Source: Nostoc sp. ATCC 53789 (GTDB lineage Bacteria > Cyanobacteriota > Cyanobacteriia > Cyanobacteriales > Nostocaceae). From it: a stretch of DNA of 64,000 bases. Where the stretch lies: the NCBI RefSeq assembly GCF_009873495.1, contig NZ_CP046703.1, positions 6,104,501 to 6,168,500 on the forward strand, read 5' to 3'. The notes beneath the pieces were generated by a model that saw only the letters and a list, made by a program, of their open reading frames with translations, did not search any database and was not told where the DNA came from. Shown piece by piece: positions 45,054 to 54,413 of the stretch. A program made the translations under genes and the position numbers. Within the stretch, counting starts at the first letter, position 1; each line of letters opens with the position of its first letter.

Positions 45054-46721
45054 ATGGCTCAAACTTTTTATGTAAATCCAGTATCAGGTAGCGATACCAA
45101 CGTTGGTAGCCAACAAGCCCCATTCAAAACTATTACCCAAGCCCTCAAGGTAGCTACTGTTGAAACCAAGATTCAACTGGCAGATGGTAATTACAATGCT
45201 GCTAGCGGTGAAATCTTTCCGCTAACGGTTCCATCTGGTGTGACAGTGCTGGGTAATGAAACAAACACTGGCAAGGGGATTTTGATTGAAGGCAGTGGTA
45301 CCTATTTGAGCCGTACTTTCGCTGGTCAGAATGTCACATTTGTGTTGTTGGATAAAGCCGAACTCAGGGGGGTAACTGTAACAAATCTGGCTAGCCGTGG
45401 TAGTGGTGTCTGGATTGAATCAACTGCTCCTACTGTTGCTAATAACACTTTCACCAACTGTAAGCGGGAGGGAGTATTTGCTACAGGTGAGGCGAACCCA
45501 ATTATTTTAGGTAATTTTTTCAGTGAGAATGCAGCCAATGGAATTGCGATCGCTAAAAATTCCAAAGGTCAAATTCAAGGTAATACCTGCGTCAAAACAG
45601 GTTTTGGCATCGCAATTAGTGATACTGCATCACCCATCCTTCGAGATAACAAAATTTACGAAAACCGTTCTGGGATTGTCATCTCTGGTAGTGCCCGTCC
45701 TCTATTACGTAACAATGTCAGTGAAAATAACACTGATGATGGTATCACAGTAATTGGAACTGCCCTACCGGATATCGGCAGTACTAATAACTTAGGAGGT
45801 AATACTTTACGCAATAACGGTAAATTTGATTTGCAAAATGCCAGTTCCAACAAGCTGGTTTCTATAGGAAATAAAATAGATGCGTCTAAAGTCGCGGGAA
45901 GCATAGAGTTTGCAGATAGTTCGGTTCCCACGCCGACACCAACGCCAACACCGACACCAACCCCAACCCCAACACCAACGCCAACGCCAACCCCAACCCC
46001 AACACCAACCCCAACCCCAACCCCAACCCCGACCCCAACACCCACCCCCACCCAAACCCCAACCCACCCCACACACCCCATCCCAACCCCAACCCCAACA
46101 CCCACACCCACACCAACCCCAACCCCAACCCCAACACCTACTATCGAATTAACCGATATTAGTAATCATTGGGCAGGTGGGTTTATTCGAGAATTAGTCA
46201 AATTGGGCATAGTTAATGGTTTCCCCGATCGCACCTTCAAACCCGATGCTACGATGACACGGGCACAATACGCCGCATTATTGGTAAAAGCTTTCAACCC
46301 ATCGCCAAACCGCCCCGTGGTGAAATTCAAAGATGTACCCGCAGATTTCTGGGCATCTAAGGTTATTCAGCAGGCATATCAAGGTTTATTTCTCTCTGGT
46401 TTTCCTGACAATACTTTCAGCCCGAACAAGAATATTCAGCGCGTGCAAGTGATTGTCTCTCTAGTCAATGGGTTGGGGCTATCTGCTGATGGTACAGCAT
46501 CTATTAAAGCTTTCGATGACCAAGCCAAGATTCCTGAATATGCCAAGGATGAGGTAGTAAAAGCTATAAACAAGGAGATTATTGTCAATCACCCGAACCT
46601 CAAACAACTCAATCCTACCCGTGATGCTACACGCGCTGAGGTAGCGGCGATGGTATACCAAGCTTTGGTAGATGCTGGTCGTGTAGCGGCGATCGACTCG
46701 CCTTATATTCTGACTGCTTGA
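45054..46721 (+). CDS. DUF1565-type parallel beta-helix protein with Pro-Thr linker and SLH domains
   Basis: A 555-residue protein. Residues 3-280 form a right-handed beta-helix of DUF1565 type (FYVNPVSGSDTNVGS, then NNTFTNC, GNFFSENAANGIAI and LLRNNVSENNTDDGI repeats). Residues about 291-362 are a PT-repeat linker. Residues about 365-545 contain three SLH units (HWAGGFIRELVKLGIVNGFPD, split at its end; FWASKVIQQAYQGLFLSGFPD likewise), which anchor proteins to cell-wall polymer or join outer-membrane porins. Odd points: no signal peptide is visible at the N-terminus, although an extracellular site is expected, and upstream codons are in-frame stopped. Probable role: surface adhesin or carbohydrate-binding protein. 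Confidence 0.85.
   Translation: MAQTFYVNPVSGSDTNVGSQQAPFKTITQALKVATVETKIQLADGNYNAASGEIFPLTVPSGVTVLGNETNTGKGILIEGSGTYLSRTFAGQNVTFVLLDKAELRGVTVTNLASRGSGVWIESTAPTVANNTFTNCKREGVFATGEANPIILGNFFSENAANGIAIAKNSKGQIQGNTCVKTGFGIAISDTASPILRDNKIYENRSGIVISGSARPLLRNNVSENNTDDGITVIGTALPDIGSTNNLGGNTLRNNGKFDLQNASSNKLVSIGNKIDASKVAGSIEFADSSVPTPTPTPTPTPTPTPTPTPTPTPTPTPTPTPTPTPTPTPTPTQTPTHPTHPIPTPTPTPTPTPTPTPTPTPTIELTDISNHWAGGFIRELVKLGIVNGFPDRTFKPDATMTRAQYAALLVKAFNPSPNRPVVKFKDVPADFWASKVIQQAYQGLFLSGFPDNTFSPNKNIQRVQVIVSLVNGLGLSADGTASIKAFDDQAKIPEYAKDEVVKAINKEIIVNHPNLKQLNPTRDATRAEVAAMVYQALVDAGRVAAIDSPYILTA
45927..46141 (+). repeat. CCAACC/CCAACA hexanucleotide tract coding Pro-Thr
   Basis: About 215 bp of nearly uninterrupted 6-bp units (CCAACC, CCAACA, CCGACA) encode (PT)n, broken once by QTPTHPTHPIP. 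Unit loss or gain keeps the frame because six is a multiple of three. Confidence 0.95.
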
Positions 46722-46755
46722 TTGTTCAACTAATTTATTTTGCACAATCGGATGA

Positions 46756-46813
46756 TTTTTTAGGGGCAATTCATGTAGACGCATTCGCAGTTACATGAAT
46801 TGCCCCTAAAAAA
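46756..46813. repeat. Long perfect hairpin after the SLH gene
   Basis: A 22-bp perfect stem, arms 46756-46777 and 46792-46813 (core AGGGGCAATTCATGTA and its complement), with a 14-nt loop, flanked by T6 and A6. It lies 35 bp after the SLH stop and could terminate transcription in both directions. The gap 46722-47147 holds nothing else convincing. Confidence 0.75.
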
Positions 46814-47147
46814 TGGTTTTAAATTAGAGACAGATCAAATTCATACTTCATTTCAAAAAACGCCGTTTTTAGTTTTTACTCGAATGAGGGCAAATTATTC
46901 GGGTCACTTCAAATTATCTCAAGCATAACTTTGGCTAAAATTGGTTACACAGTTTTAGCAATCTCTGGGATATACAACTGTGAAGCTTAGTTGGCAATCA
47001 TTCTGTCAATGATAAAGTAGCAAAAGTGCATCCTAATATTCACTTTCTGGAAAAGCTCTCACTTGCCCACGATGAATTAGAATAAATCTAAATGTATAAG
47101 AATATTAAAAAAATCCAAATAAAAATTTTGTTTTGTTAACAAAAACA

Positions 47148-49364
47148 ATGCAGTTGAATCGAAGTAATTTTCTCAGGTCTCTGATCCAGCCAGAGCCAGG
47201 AAAACCAGCAATATCCAACGGCTTGCGAGCTGCATTAGCGTTGGGAGTTCCGATGCTAATTGGGCAACTCATCAACCAAAGGGAAAGCGGATTATTTGTC
47301 GGTTTAATGGCTTACTTTGTCAACTTAGCAAATGTTGGTGGTCCTTACCAGATCAAAGCTAAGGCTATGGTGGCGGCTACTTTGGGAATGGCTGTTTCGG
47401 TATTTGTGGGTACTCTAGTCGCTAAAATTCTAGGATTATCTGTAGTACTGACATTTCTTTGGGGACTTGCTTCAGGTTTTGCGTCGATGTATGGTAACGC
47501 TGGTGCAAATGTCGGTCTGGTTGTAGGGGTATCATTTATTTCGACGATCGCACAGCCAGGAAATCTGGAAGCTGCACTCATGCGATCGCTGCTATGTCTA
47601 ATTGCAGGTGGATGGGCGATGTTACTTTCTTTAGTAATGTGGCCTTTTAGACCTTATGACCCGCTACGGATAGCTTTGGCTGGCTGCTTCAGTGGAATCG
47701 CCAACTACATTCAGGCATTTCTCGGTAAAGTTACAACACCTGAAAATATTCTCGAAATTAGACAGGCGTTAGAGACAGCACGGACTATTTTAGGTACTGG
47801 ACGGATCGGAAAGCCGGCTCGGAGTTGGATGGATGAGCAGTTATTGGTACTAATTCAGGATGGCGATCGCTTGCTTGGCTCGGTTATTGCCTTAACAGAG
47901 TTACTAGAAACACACTTCAAACAACAGCAATATCAGGCAGTTCAGCAATTAGTAGACGATGCACTCGAACAAATATCAGTGATTCTGCAAGCCATAGCGA
48001 AAGTCATATCTCGCAAGCCTGCTAGCATCGATTTGGGAAATCTTAACCGCATTTATGAGGCACTAAAAGAACAAGAAAGTCTGCAAAGAAAAGCAATTGC
48101 TGGGAGTGAGACAGACTACACAACCCTCGTTGCTTTCACTAACCTGGTGCTGATGATAGAAAAACTGATTAAGCAGTTGCAATATACAGCTCAGACAGTT
48201 AAATCTCTGGTAGAACATAACAAGATGAGTCGCCGAGATGTAGATAAACTTCTTGTAGTTGAAGATGAACAGCGATCGCTCTTAAGTTTACTCAAAGACA
48301 ACCTCACTTTAGACTCAGCAATCTTTCGTCATGCTCTCCGCATTAGTGTAACTCTCACTGTCGGCGTAATTATATATAGCATTACTAATTTACCAATGGG
48401 GTATTGGGTGACACTAACAAGCATCCTAGTCCTGAAACCGAACTTGGGTGCAACTTTCCAGAGGTTTTTTCAGCGAGTTGGCGGGACGATATTAGGAGCC
48501 GTGTTAGCAGCTATTTTAGTTGCAACCATCACCAGTAAGACTGTGTTAGACATCATCATCTTGCTGACAGTATTTTTTGGCATTTCCCTAATCAGTGTCA
48601 ACTATGGCTATTCAGTGATTTTCTTATCAATATTTGTCTTACTAATTATCGATATTGGTAATCCCATTGGTTGGCAATTTGCTGGCTTTCGTGTCTTGAA
48701 TACATTAATTGGGGCGGGACTGGCTTTTGCAAGCCATTACTTTATATTGCCGAATCGGGAACGCGATCGCTTACCCAGCCAACTCGCCACTGCACTGCGA
48801 GAATGTCACAAGTACTTTTGGGATGTGATGGCTGTTTACCAAGGAACAAAAGAGCATGACTCCACCATTATCAGTCAACGGCGACAAACGGGATTGGCAA
48901 TTGGCAACGCTCAAGCCTCATTTCAAGGATTGCTGCGCGAACCCCAAATGCCCAAAGAATTAGTAGAACCAGTGATGACGCTGTTGGTGTACATGGGACG
49001 TTTTACTAACTCCGTGACAGTTTTAGCAGTGCATCTCGAACATTTTCGAGGAACAGTACCACTACCGGAATTAGAAACTTTTGTCCGTCAAGTTTCGCTA
49101 ATGTTAGAGCAGTTAGCTGATTCAGTACAACTGGAAATTACCCCACCGCCCTTACCTAGCTTGGAAGAAACACTGCAAAAAATCCAACCGCACCTGCAAG
49201 CACTGCGTACAGCGCGAATACAAGAACTAACTGTCAATCAAGGGCATACACCTGTTCGTCAAGCAGTCATTGATTACAGCATATTAGATTTGGAGATCGA
49301 TCAGATTGTCCGGCGGTTGACTGCTATGCACTCAGCGATGGAACGGCTAATTTCAACGAAATAA
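47148..49364 (+). CDS. FUSC-family (YccS/aromatic-acid-exporter-like) membrane protein
   Basis: A 738-residue protein in two hydrophobic blocks. The first, about residues 25-165, has about six segments (ALALGVPMLIGQLI, LTFLWGLASGFASMY, AGGWAMLLSLVMWPF); the second, about 395-545, includes PMGYWVTLTSILVLKPNLG and TFQRFFQRVGGTILGAVLAA, the hallmark of FUSC/DUF2955-like families. Cytosolic helical domains follow each block. FUSC proteins form inner-membrane parts of efflux systems for aromatic acids and drugs. The ATG at 47148 is preferred over a TTG five codons upstream. No membrane-fusion protein is adjacent, so the pump partner is elsewhere or absent. Confidence 0.8.
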   Translation: MQLNRSNFLRSLIQPEPGKPAISNGLRAALALGVPMLIGQLINQRESGLFVGLMAYFVNLANVGGPYQIKAKAMVAATLGMAVSVFVGTLVAKILGLSVVLTFLWGLASGFASMYGNAGANVGLVVGVSFISTIAQPGNLEAALMRSLLCLIAGGWAMLLSLVMWPFRPYDPLRIALAGCFSGIANYIQAFLGKVTTPENILEIRQALETARTILGTGRIGKPARSWMDEQLLVLIQDGDRLLGSVIALTELLETHFKQQQYQAVQQLVDDALEQISVILQAIAKVISRKPASIDLGNLNRIYEALKEQESLQRKAIAGSETDYTTLVAFTNLVLMIEKLIKQLQYTAQTVKSLVEHNKMSRRDVDKLLVVEDEQRSLLSLLKDNLTLDSAIFRHALRISVTLTVGVIIYSITNLPMGYWVTLTSILVLKPNLGATFQRFFQRVGGTILGAVLAAILVATITSKTVLDIIILLTVFFGISLISVNYGYSVIFLSIFVLLIIDIGNPIGWQFAGFRVLNTLIGAGLAFASHYFILPNRERDRLPSQLATALRECHKYFWDVMAVYQGTKEHDSTIISQRRQTGLAIGNAQASFQGLLREPQMPKELVEPVMTLLVYMGRFTNSVTVLAVHLEHFRGTVPLPELETFVRQVSLMLEQLADSVQLEITPPPLPSLEETLQKIQPHLQALRTARIQELTVNQGHTPVRQAVIDYSILDLEIDQIVRRLTAMHSAMERLISTK

Positions 49365-49444
49365 AGCGCATTTTTTTCTTTGCAAGTCCCTATTTTTCCC
49401 AAATCAAATAAGACTTCTATATTATTTTGTTCTTTGCTGATCTT

Positions 49445-51883
49445 TCAAAAATGGATTAATGGCAAAAATTTCATAATATTTGTTACTTGCCTTAAAGTTT
49501 TTAATTCTGGGATATCTGGTTTTAATTGTTCTGCGATCGCTAATTTTTGTTCAGCTTGTGCAGGTTGAAAGTCATATAAATAAACAACAGCTAAATAAAG
49601 CCATGCGTAAGGATTTTTAGCATCATATTTAGTTAATTCTATTAAATTTTGGATTAATTCTGGGACTTGGCGCTGTAAAAGTTGTGATAAGACTAGAGTG
49701 TAACGCCAATTTAAGTTATTTGGCTCTCTTTGCAGATGATAATTAGCCGCAAATGTAATCTGTTTTAAATAATCTTGAGTAGGATCGTATAGATTGAAAT
49801 TATCTATCTGTGCAAAGATATTATTTAATTTACCCTGTTGCAACTCTTGTGCTAGTTGTGAAGTTCGAGTAACGAAATCTAGAGGTGGGGATTTTTCTGC
49901 TGTTCCTACATCTGTCACATCTACAGTAATATCTGGAATATTTAAAGATGTGACTTTATTGGTTCTTCTATCTAAATATAGTGCTGATAGCTGATATTTT
50001 CCTACTGGTAACGTTTTAGGAATAAATGTGGCTAAGGATTCTTTCACCTGGAAAGTTCCTTCAGGATGACATTTGATACCACAGTATAAATTTCCCAACC
50101 CAATGGCATGATCGTGATCCCAAGATGATTGGGTATTTTGCCATTTTAATAGTAAAATACCATTTTGCAAATCATCCCATGAACCTGTTATTTGATATGT
50201 TACTGGATTATTTTTATCTAAAATTAATTGTTGAGAAATCGCAACCTTTTCTAGACTAATTACAGACTCAGTATTGCTGATTTTTTGAACAATTACATAA
50301 GGATTCTTGCGGTTATATAATCGAAGTTTATCTCCATTAGGCAATATCCAATCGCCCTGTAATTTCAAATCAGTATAAGATTTAACTAAAGAGTTTAATT
50401 TCCGTTTAATCTCTCCATTATCTCCTGGTTGGTTTGGTTCATTATCTCTAGTGACATACCAAGAAAAATATTGTAAATCCTCCTCTGCCTGAGATAAATT
50501 ATATGTGAATTTTCTGCCATATACGCGAAAATCTGCTAATGCGCCAAAATAATCTAAAGTAAACTCATTTATTTGAGATGTAGAAACAGGAATTACCCCT
50601 AAAGTTGATCTTAAATATATATTTTTTTCAATGATTTTATTTATCAGTTGATCCAAGGGATATTTGTTGCCATCATTATTAGGCAAATGTTTACCACCCC
50701 ATGCTTGAATTAGGGGTAAGGGAAACAAATTATTGACTAACAATACACTACTTAATACCAGAGTTGCTAATCTCAGCCTATCAAAATATATATTTTCAAT
50801 TAAGTTAAATAAATCCGCCAATATTAAACTAATGATAGGGAAACATGGCAGAATAAATCTAATGTCTTTATTTGTACCCAAAGTACAAATTATATAGCTA
50901 CTTACTAAAGTAACTAATAACCAAATTCGAGCCGATTTATGGAGAGATATGGGAATTAAACTAGTAGTAAATTTATATTTAATAAGATAAACCAATAAAA
51001 TTCCAATACTCACAGATAATATTGGTAAACCAACGCTTTCTGGGATCATCTTTGGATAGAATAACCATCCAGCAATAGTTGTGGCAGAAGGATCGCCTTC
51101 CCCTTTTCCAACTTGGTTAGCGTTTAATGCCGATGTAATAATTGTTAACCAATTTAAGCTATACCAAAAACCACAAATTAACCAAGCTATCATCAAAGAC
51201 AAGCAAGCTTGTATTAGCTTAATGAATTTACGTTTTATAATAAAACTAATTAATGTCCAAATACTAGGAACTAAAATAAAAATAAATCCTGTAGGTTTAG
51301 TCAACAATATTAAACCTATCCCTACGCCCAATATGAGAGTTAACCCCCATGATAAAAACCCAACATAACTATCTTTCCAAATTGTCAAAATTGTGAAAGT
51401 TACTAGAACAATTGCTGTTAACCCATAATCTAATAAATAATCTGTTCTGATTATTCCTAAAATAGGAAATAATAAACAAAATACGCTGGCAGTTATGCTA
51501 GTTTTTCGGTTTTTAAATAAAAAGTTACCTAAATGATATACTGAAAGTATAATCATTGCAGTATATAATAAGTTGACCAAACTAGCCTGGTCATATCCAC
51601 GCCCAAACAACATCAAGAATGGTACAGTGCAAATATATAAAAAAGGAGCGCGATAACTTGGAGTTAATTGCCACAGAGATAACCACCAATTTCCTGAGAA
51701 GATATTAAAGTTTTGAAAAATTCTATAATGATGTAATGCTGTCGTTAAATGTGCGCTTTGATCGTAGGATGGAATCGAATTATCTAATAAAAACCAAGTT
51801 CTATCTATAACTAATGCTATCAGCCAAATTATTAAAAGGATGATATAGTCTTTTCTACGCTGAGAAGGCACAAAATTATTCAT
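49445..51883 (-). CDS. GT39/PMT-type membrane glycosyltransferase with C-terminal TPR-like region
   Basis: An 812-residue protein. The first half has about 11 transmembrane segments in the pattern of dolichyl-phosphate-mannose-protein mannosyltransferase/ArnT proteins, with Asp in the first periplasmic loop (NSIPSYDQSAHLTTALHHYR) and a second acid near the PSYRAPFL segment. GT39 and related enzymes move a sugar from a polyprenyl-phosphate donor to lipid or protein at the outer face. The second half (from about 430) is soluble and periplasmic, and the last 110 residues hold TPR-like repeats (AQEQKLAIAEQLKPDIPELK type, with NPYAWLYLAVVYLYDFQPAQ), unusual for the family. The 3' end is only 80 bp from that of the convergent FUSC gene. 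Confidence 0.8.
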   Translation of the reverse strand: MNNFVPSQRRKDYIILLIIWLIALVIDRTWFLLDNSIPSYDQSAHLTTALHHYRIFQNFNIFSGNWWLSLWQLTPSYRAPFLYICTVPFLMLFGRGYDQASLVNLLYTAMIILSVYHLGNFLFKNRKTSITASVFCLLFPILGIIRTDYLLDYGLTAIVLVTFTILTIWKDSYVGFLSWGLTLILGVGIGLILLTKPTGFIFILVPSIWTLISFIIKRKFIKLIQACLSLMIAWLICGFWYSLNWLTIITSALNANQVGKGEGDPSATTIAGWLFYPKMIPESVGLPILSVSIGILLVYLIKYKFTTSLIPISLHKSARIWLLVTLVSSYIICTLGTNKDIRFILPCFPIISLILADLFNLIENIYFDRLRLATLVLSSVLLVNNLFPLPLIQAWGGKHLPNNDGNKYPLDQLINKIIEKNIYLRSTLGVIPVSTSQINEFTLDYFGALADFRVYGRKFTYNLSQAEEDLQYFSWYVTRDNEPNQPGDNGEIKRKLNSLVKSYTDLKLQGDWILPNGDKLRLYNRKNPYVIVQKISNTESVISLEKVAISQQLILDKNNPVTYQITGSWDDLQNGILLLKWQNTQSSWDHDHAIGLGNLYCGIKCHPEGTFQVKESLATFIPKTLPVGKYQLSALYLDRRTNKVTSLNIPDITVDVTDVGTAEKSPPLDFVTRTSQLAQELQQGKLNNIFAQIDNFNLYDPTQDYLKQITFAANYHLQREPNNLNWRYTLVLSQLLQRQVPELIQNLIELTKYDAKNPYAWLYLAVVYLYDFQPAQAEQKLAIAEQLKPDIPELKTLRQVTNIMKFLPLIHF

Positions 51884-52160
51884 ATTTATTGCTCAAAAAT
51901 AAAGCTCAACTAATTATATATGTGTCATGTATCACCGTTTAACTAAATATTATGTCCGCTTAACGACTTATTAAACGCCAAGAATTCCCCTTGATCCTGG
52001 AAAGGATGAAGATATGGGGTGCAATGATTGTGAGAATCATAACTGCTCTTTTAGAGGATGTTTAAAAAGTCCTCTTGTCGGTATCAAAAGCTCTAGATCC
52101 CCCGATAAATGGGGGGACTTTGATTCCGGTTGCCCATTCTCTCGTATTCTTGTTCAAAAA
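51884..52160. other. Intergenic repeats between GT39 and frmB genes
   Basis: A 277-bp gap with the dispersed AGATCCCCCGATAAATGGGGGG palindrome (52091-52112) and a GATGTTTAAAAAGTCCTC element. No gene seen. Confidence 0.6.
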
Positions 52161-53048
52161 TCAAAATAGAAACGTGGGGTTTAAATAGATGAAAACTGCT
52201 GTAATCAATAAAGCGATTGCATGGTGGCGAATATGATCTTCAATAAAACTGGCGATGAAATAATAACTATGGTCATAGCCTTCTTGGTAACGCAAGTTTA
52301 GCGGCTGCTTAACATCTGCACAAGCTTTCTCAAACACTTCCGGTAGTAATTGTTCTGCTAAAAATTTATCAGCAGTCCCTTGGTCAATGAGAATTGAACT
52401 GTGATATCTTACTTGTTTGACTAATTCGCTAGCATCATAAGCACGCCAACTTTCTTGATTTTTGCCAAGATAACCACCAAAAGCCTTTTGTCCCCAAGGA
52501 CAACGCATAGGTGCAGTGATAGGTGCAAAGGCTGATACTGATTTGTAAAGTTCTGGGTTTCTCATCGCACAGACAAGCGCCCCATGTCCCCCCATTGAAT
52601 GACCGAAAATACCTTGTTTTTCAGGTTGGGTTGGGAAATTTGCGTTAATCAAAGCAGGTAGTTCGTGGACAACATAACTATACATTTGGTAGTTTTTACG
52701 CCACGGTTCTTCTGTAGCATCAACATAAAAGCCTGCACCTGTACCAAAGTCCCAGTCATCATCCTCGCCTGCAATGCCAGTATTACGCGGACTTGTATCT
52801 GGCGCAACCAGCATCAAGCCGTACTCAGCCGCAAAGCGTTGCACTCCCCCCGCCTTAACCATGAAATTCTCTTCCGTGCAAGTCAACCCAGAGAGAAAAT
52901 AGAGAATTGGCACAGGTTTATGATTTGCTTGTGGTGGTTGATAAACAGCAAAACGCATTTCACCATTACAGGTTGAGGAGAAATGACTGTAAAAGCCGAG
53001 TTTGCCACCAAAGCTTTTATATTCTGAAATGACGTTGAGGTTAGGCAT
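52161..53048 (-). CDS. frmB: S-formylglutathione hydrolase
   Basis: A 295-residue serine hydrolase (esterase D family) that releases formate and glutathione from S-formylglutathione, the second step of the formaldehyde pathway begun by FrmA (33928-35037). FLSGLTCTEENFMVKAGGVQ (about 49-68) is the family oxyanion segment; GIFGHSMGGHGALVCA (about 146-161) contains the nucleophile Ser in GHSMGG; the Asp is in LIDQGTADKFL and the His in GYDHSYYFIASFIEDH. The last 20 residues (AIALLITAVFIYLNPTFLF) form a hydrophobic extension not typical of the family and probably arose by loss of the usual stop; it could affect solubility. Confidence 0.93.
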   Translation of the reverse strand: MPNLNVISEYKSFGGKLGFYSHFSSTCNGEMRFAVYQPPQANHKPVPILYFLSGLTCTEENFMVKAGGVQRFAAEYGLMLVAPDTSPRNTGIAGEDDDWDFGTGAGFYVDATEEPWRKNYQMYSYVVHELPALINANFPTQPEKQGIFGHSMGGHGALVCAMRNPELYKSVSAFAPITAPMRCPWGQKAFGGYLGKNQESWRAYDASELVKQVRYHSSILIDQGTADKFLAEQLLPEVFEKACADVKQPLNLRYQEGYDHSYYFIASFIEDHIRHHAIALLITAVFIYLNPTFLF

Positions 53049-53107
53049 TGACTATATTCTCGAACTACCCGGTAATTAGCACTATATACCGCCGTAGGCA
53101 TCGCATT

Positions 53108-53899
53108 TCAATCAACTCTGTGACTAGGTAACTTAGTCCCGCACCTTTTACAAAACCCAGCATCTATATCATGGAAAGCCAATCCACAGTTGGAACAAAC
53201 CATTTCTACCTGATTAGCAGTTTTCACAACTTGCTTAATTAAATCCCCCACTTGCCAGGGAATCAGTGCAATTCCTGTGAAAATCATCAATACCGTTAGC
53301 AAACGTCCTAATTCAGAAATTGGAATAACATCGCCAAATCCCACAGTTGTCATTGTGACAACAGAGAAATAGAATGCATCCAAAAATGTCCCGTAATTTT
53401 GAGGATTAACCGGATGCTCTACTTGATATATTAAGCCAGAATAAATAAAAACAATTGCAAATAATGTAAATAATATCCGCGCAAAGATCATGCCATCTTC
53501 AGTGCTGATAGTAGCGAATAAAAATCTTCTATCTATAAACCTGATTAATCGTAAAATCCGAAACCATCGCAGTAGCCGGATAAAGCTAATATCCACCATC
53601 CCTATAAAAAATGGCAAAATTGCCATTAGGTCAATAATCGAATAAAAGCTAAAAACATACTGAATTTTGTTTTCTGCACTCCACAAACGGAGTAAATATT
53701 CCACCGCGAATATGATAACGATCGCAGTATCGACTAGATGTAATTGAAATCGCACAGAATCAGGAATATTATAAGTTTCTGCGACAAAAATTCCTGATGA
53801 TAATAGTACCAAAGCGGCAAGTGTTAAATTAATCGCCTTACCTATTGGTGTTTCTAGGTCTTTTAAGTAGAATTCTGTTTCTTGTCTGCTCAATAACAT
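53108..53899 (-). CDS. Six-segment voltage-gated-type potassium channel with C-terminal zinc ribbon
   Basis: A 263-residue channel. Six hydrophobic segments are visible, S4 is the Arg-rich FIRLLRWFRILRLIRFIDRR, and the pore filter is TMTTVGFGDVIP (about 186-197), a K+-selective TVGFGD. The C-terminus, from about 232, is MVCSNCGLAFHDIDAGFCKRC, a four-Cys zinc ribbon (CxxC...CxxC). Voltage-gated K+ channel subunits are tetrameric and inner-membrane. A zinc ribbon after the pore is found in a few bacterial channels and could be an assembly or redox/metal-sensing element. Confidence 0.88.
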   Translation of the reverse strand: MLLSRQETEFYLKDLETPIGKAINLTLAALVLLSSGIFVAETYNIPDSVRFQLHLVDTAIVIIFAVEYLLRLWSAENKIQYVFSFYSIIDLMAILPFFIGMVDISFIRLLRWFRILRLIRFIDRRFLFATISTEDGMIFARILFTLFAIVFIYSGLIYQVEHPVNPQNYGTFLDAFYFSVVTMTTVGFGDVIPISELGRLLTVLMIFTGIALIPWQVGDLIKQVVKTANQVEMVCSNCGLAFHDIDAGFCKRCGTKLPSHRVD

Positions 53900-53987
53900 A
53901 TTCGACTATTAACTAATCTTAATTCCCAGTTATAGCATCAGAAATACGATATTATTAATCACTATCCTTATATTAACCTCACTTTCT

Positions 53988-54413
53988 ATGATTCCAGAAT
54001 ATTTTATGCGTTTAGCTTTGGCGCAAGCAAAAGAAGGAGATACACCTTACGGTGCTGTGATTGTTAAAGATAACGAAGTTGTTGCCGTAGCTCATAATAC
54101 TGTTATCAGAGACAACGATCCATCAGCCCATGCTGAAATCAATGTTATTCGTAGTTTAACAGCTAAACTTAAAAACCATTTTTTAGAAGGTTATAGTATA
54201 TATACAACTTGCGAACCTTGTCCCATGTGTGCAACTGCTTGTGTTTGGAGTGGTTTATCAGAAATTGTATATGGTGCTTCAATTCAAGACTTAATCTCGA
54301 TAAATCAATCACAAATTAATCTATCTTGTGAAGAGGTAATCGCTAAATCATTTAGAAGCATTAAAGTCACCAAAGGCATTTTAAAAAATGAATGTTTGGA
54401 GTTATTTAAATAA
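53988..54413 (+). CDS. Nucleoside/base deaminase (guanine or cytosine deaminase-like)
   Basis: A 141-residue zinc-dependent deaminase of the CDA fold. DPSAHAEINVIRS (about 44-56) contains the zinc His and catalytic Glu of HAE, and CEPCPMCATACVWSG (about 77-91) the PCxxC zinc site. The length and N-terminus (MRLALAQAKEGDTPYGAVIV) fit the guanine/cytosine/tRNA-adenosine deaminase group. The substrate is undetermined; guanine deaminase is the usual call for such short enzymes, while TadA normally is longer and has further anticodon-binding residues. Confidence 0.85.
   Translation: MIPEYFMRLALAQAKEGDTPYGAVIVKDNEVVAVAHNTVIRDNDPSAHAEINVIRSLTAKLKNHFLEGYSIYTTCEPCPMCATACVWSGLSEIVYGASIQDLISINQSQINLSCEEVIAKSFRSIKVTKGILKNECLELFK

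Noticed and set aside
45656..46137. Long antisense open frames rich in Gly/Val and Leu/Gly over the Pro-Thr tract
   Set aside because: They are the reverse reading of a 6-bp repeat, which has no stops in several frames; no start context or conserved domain.
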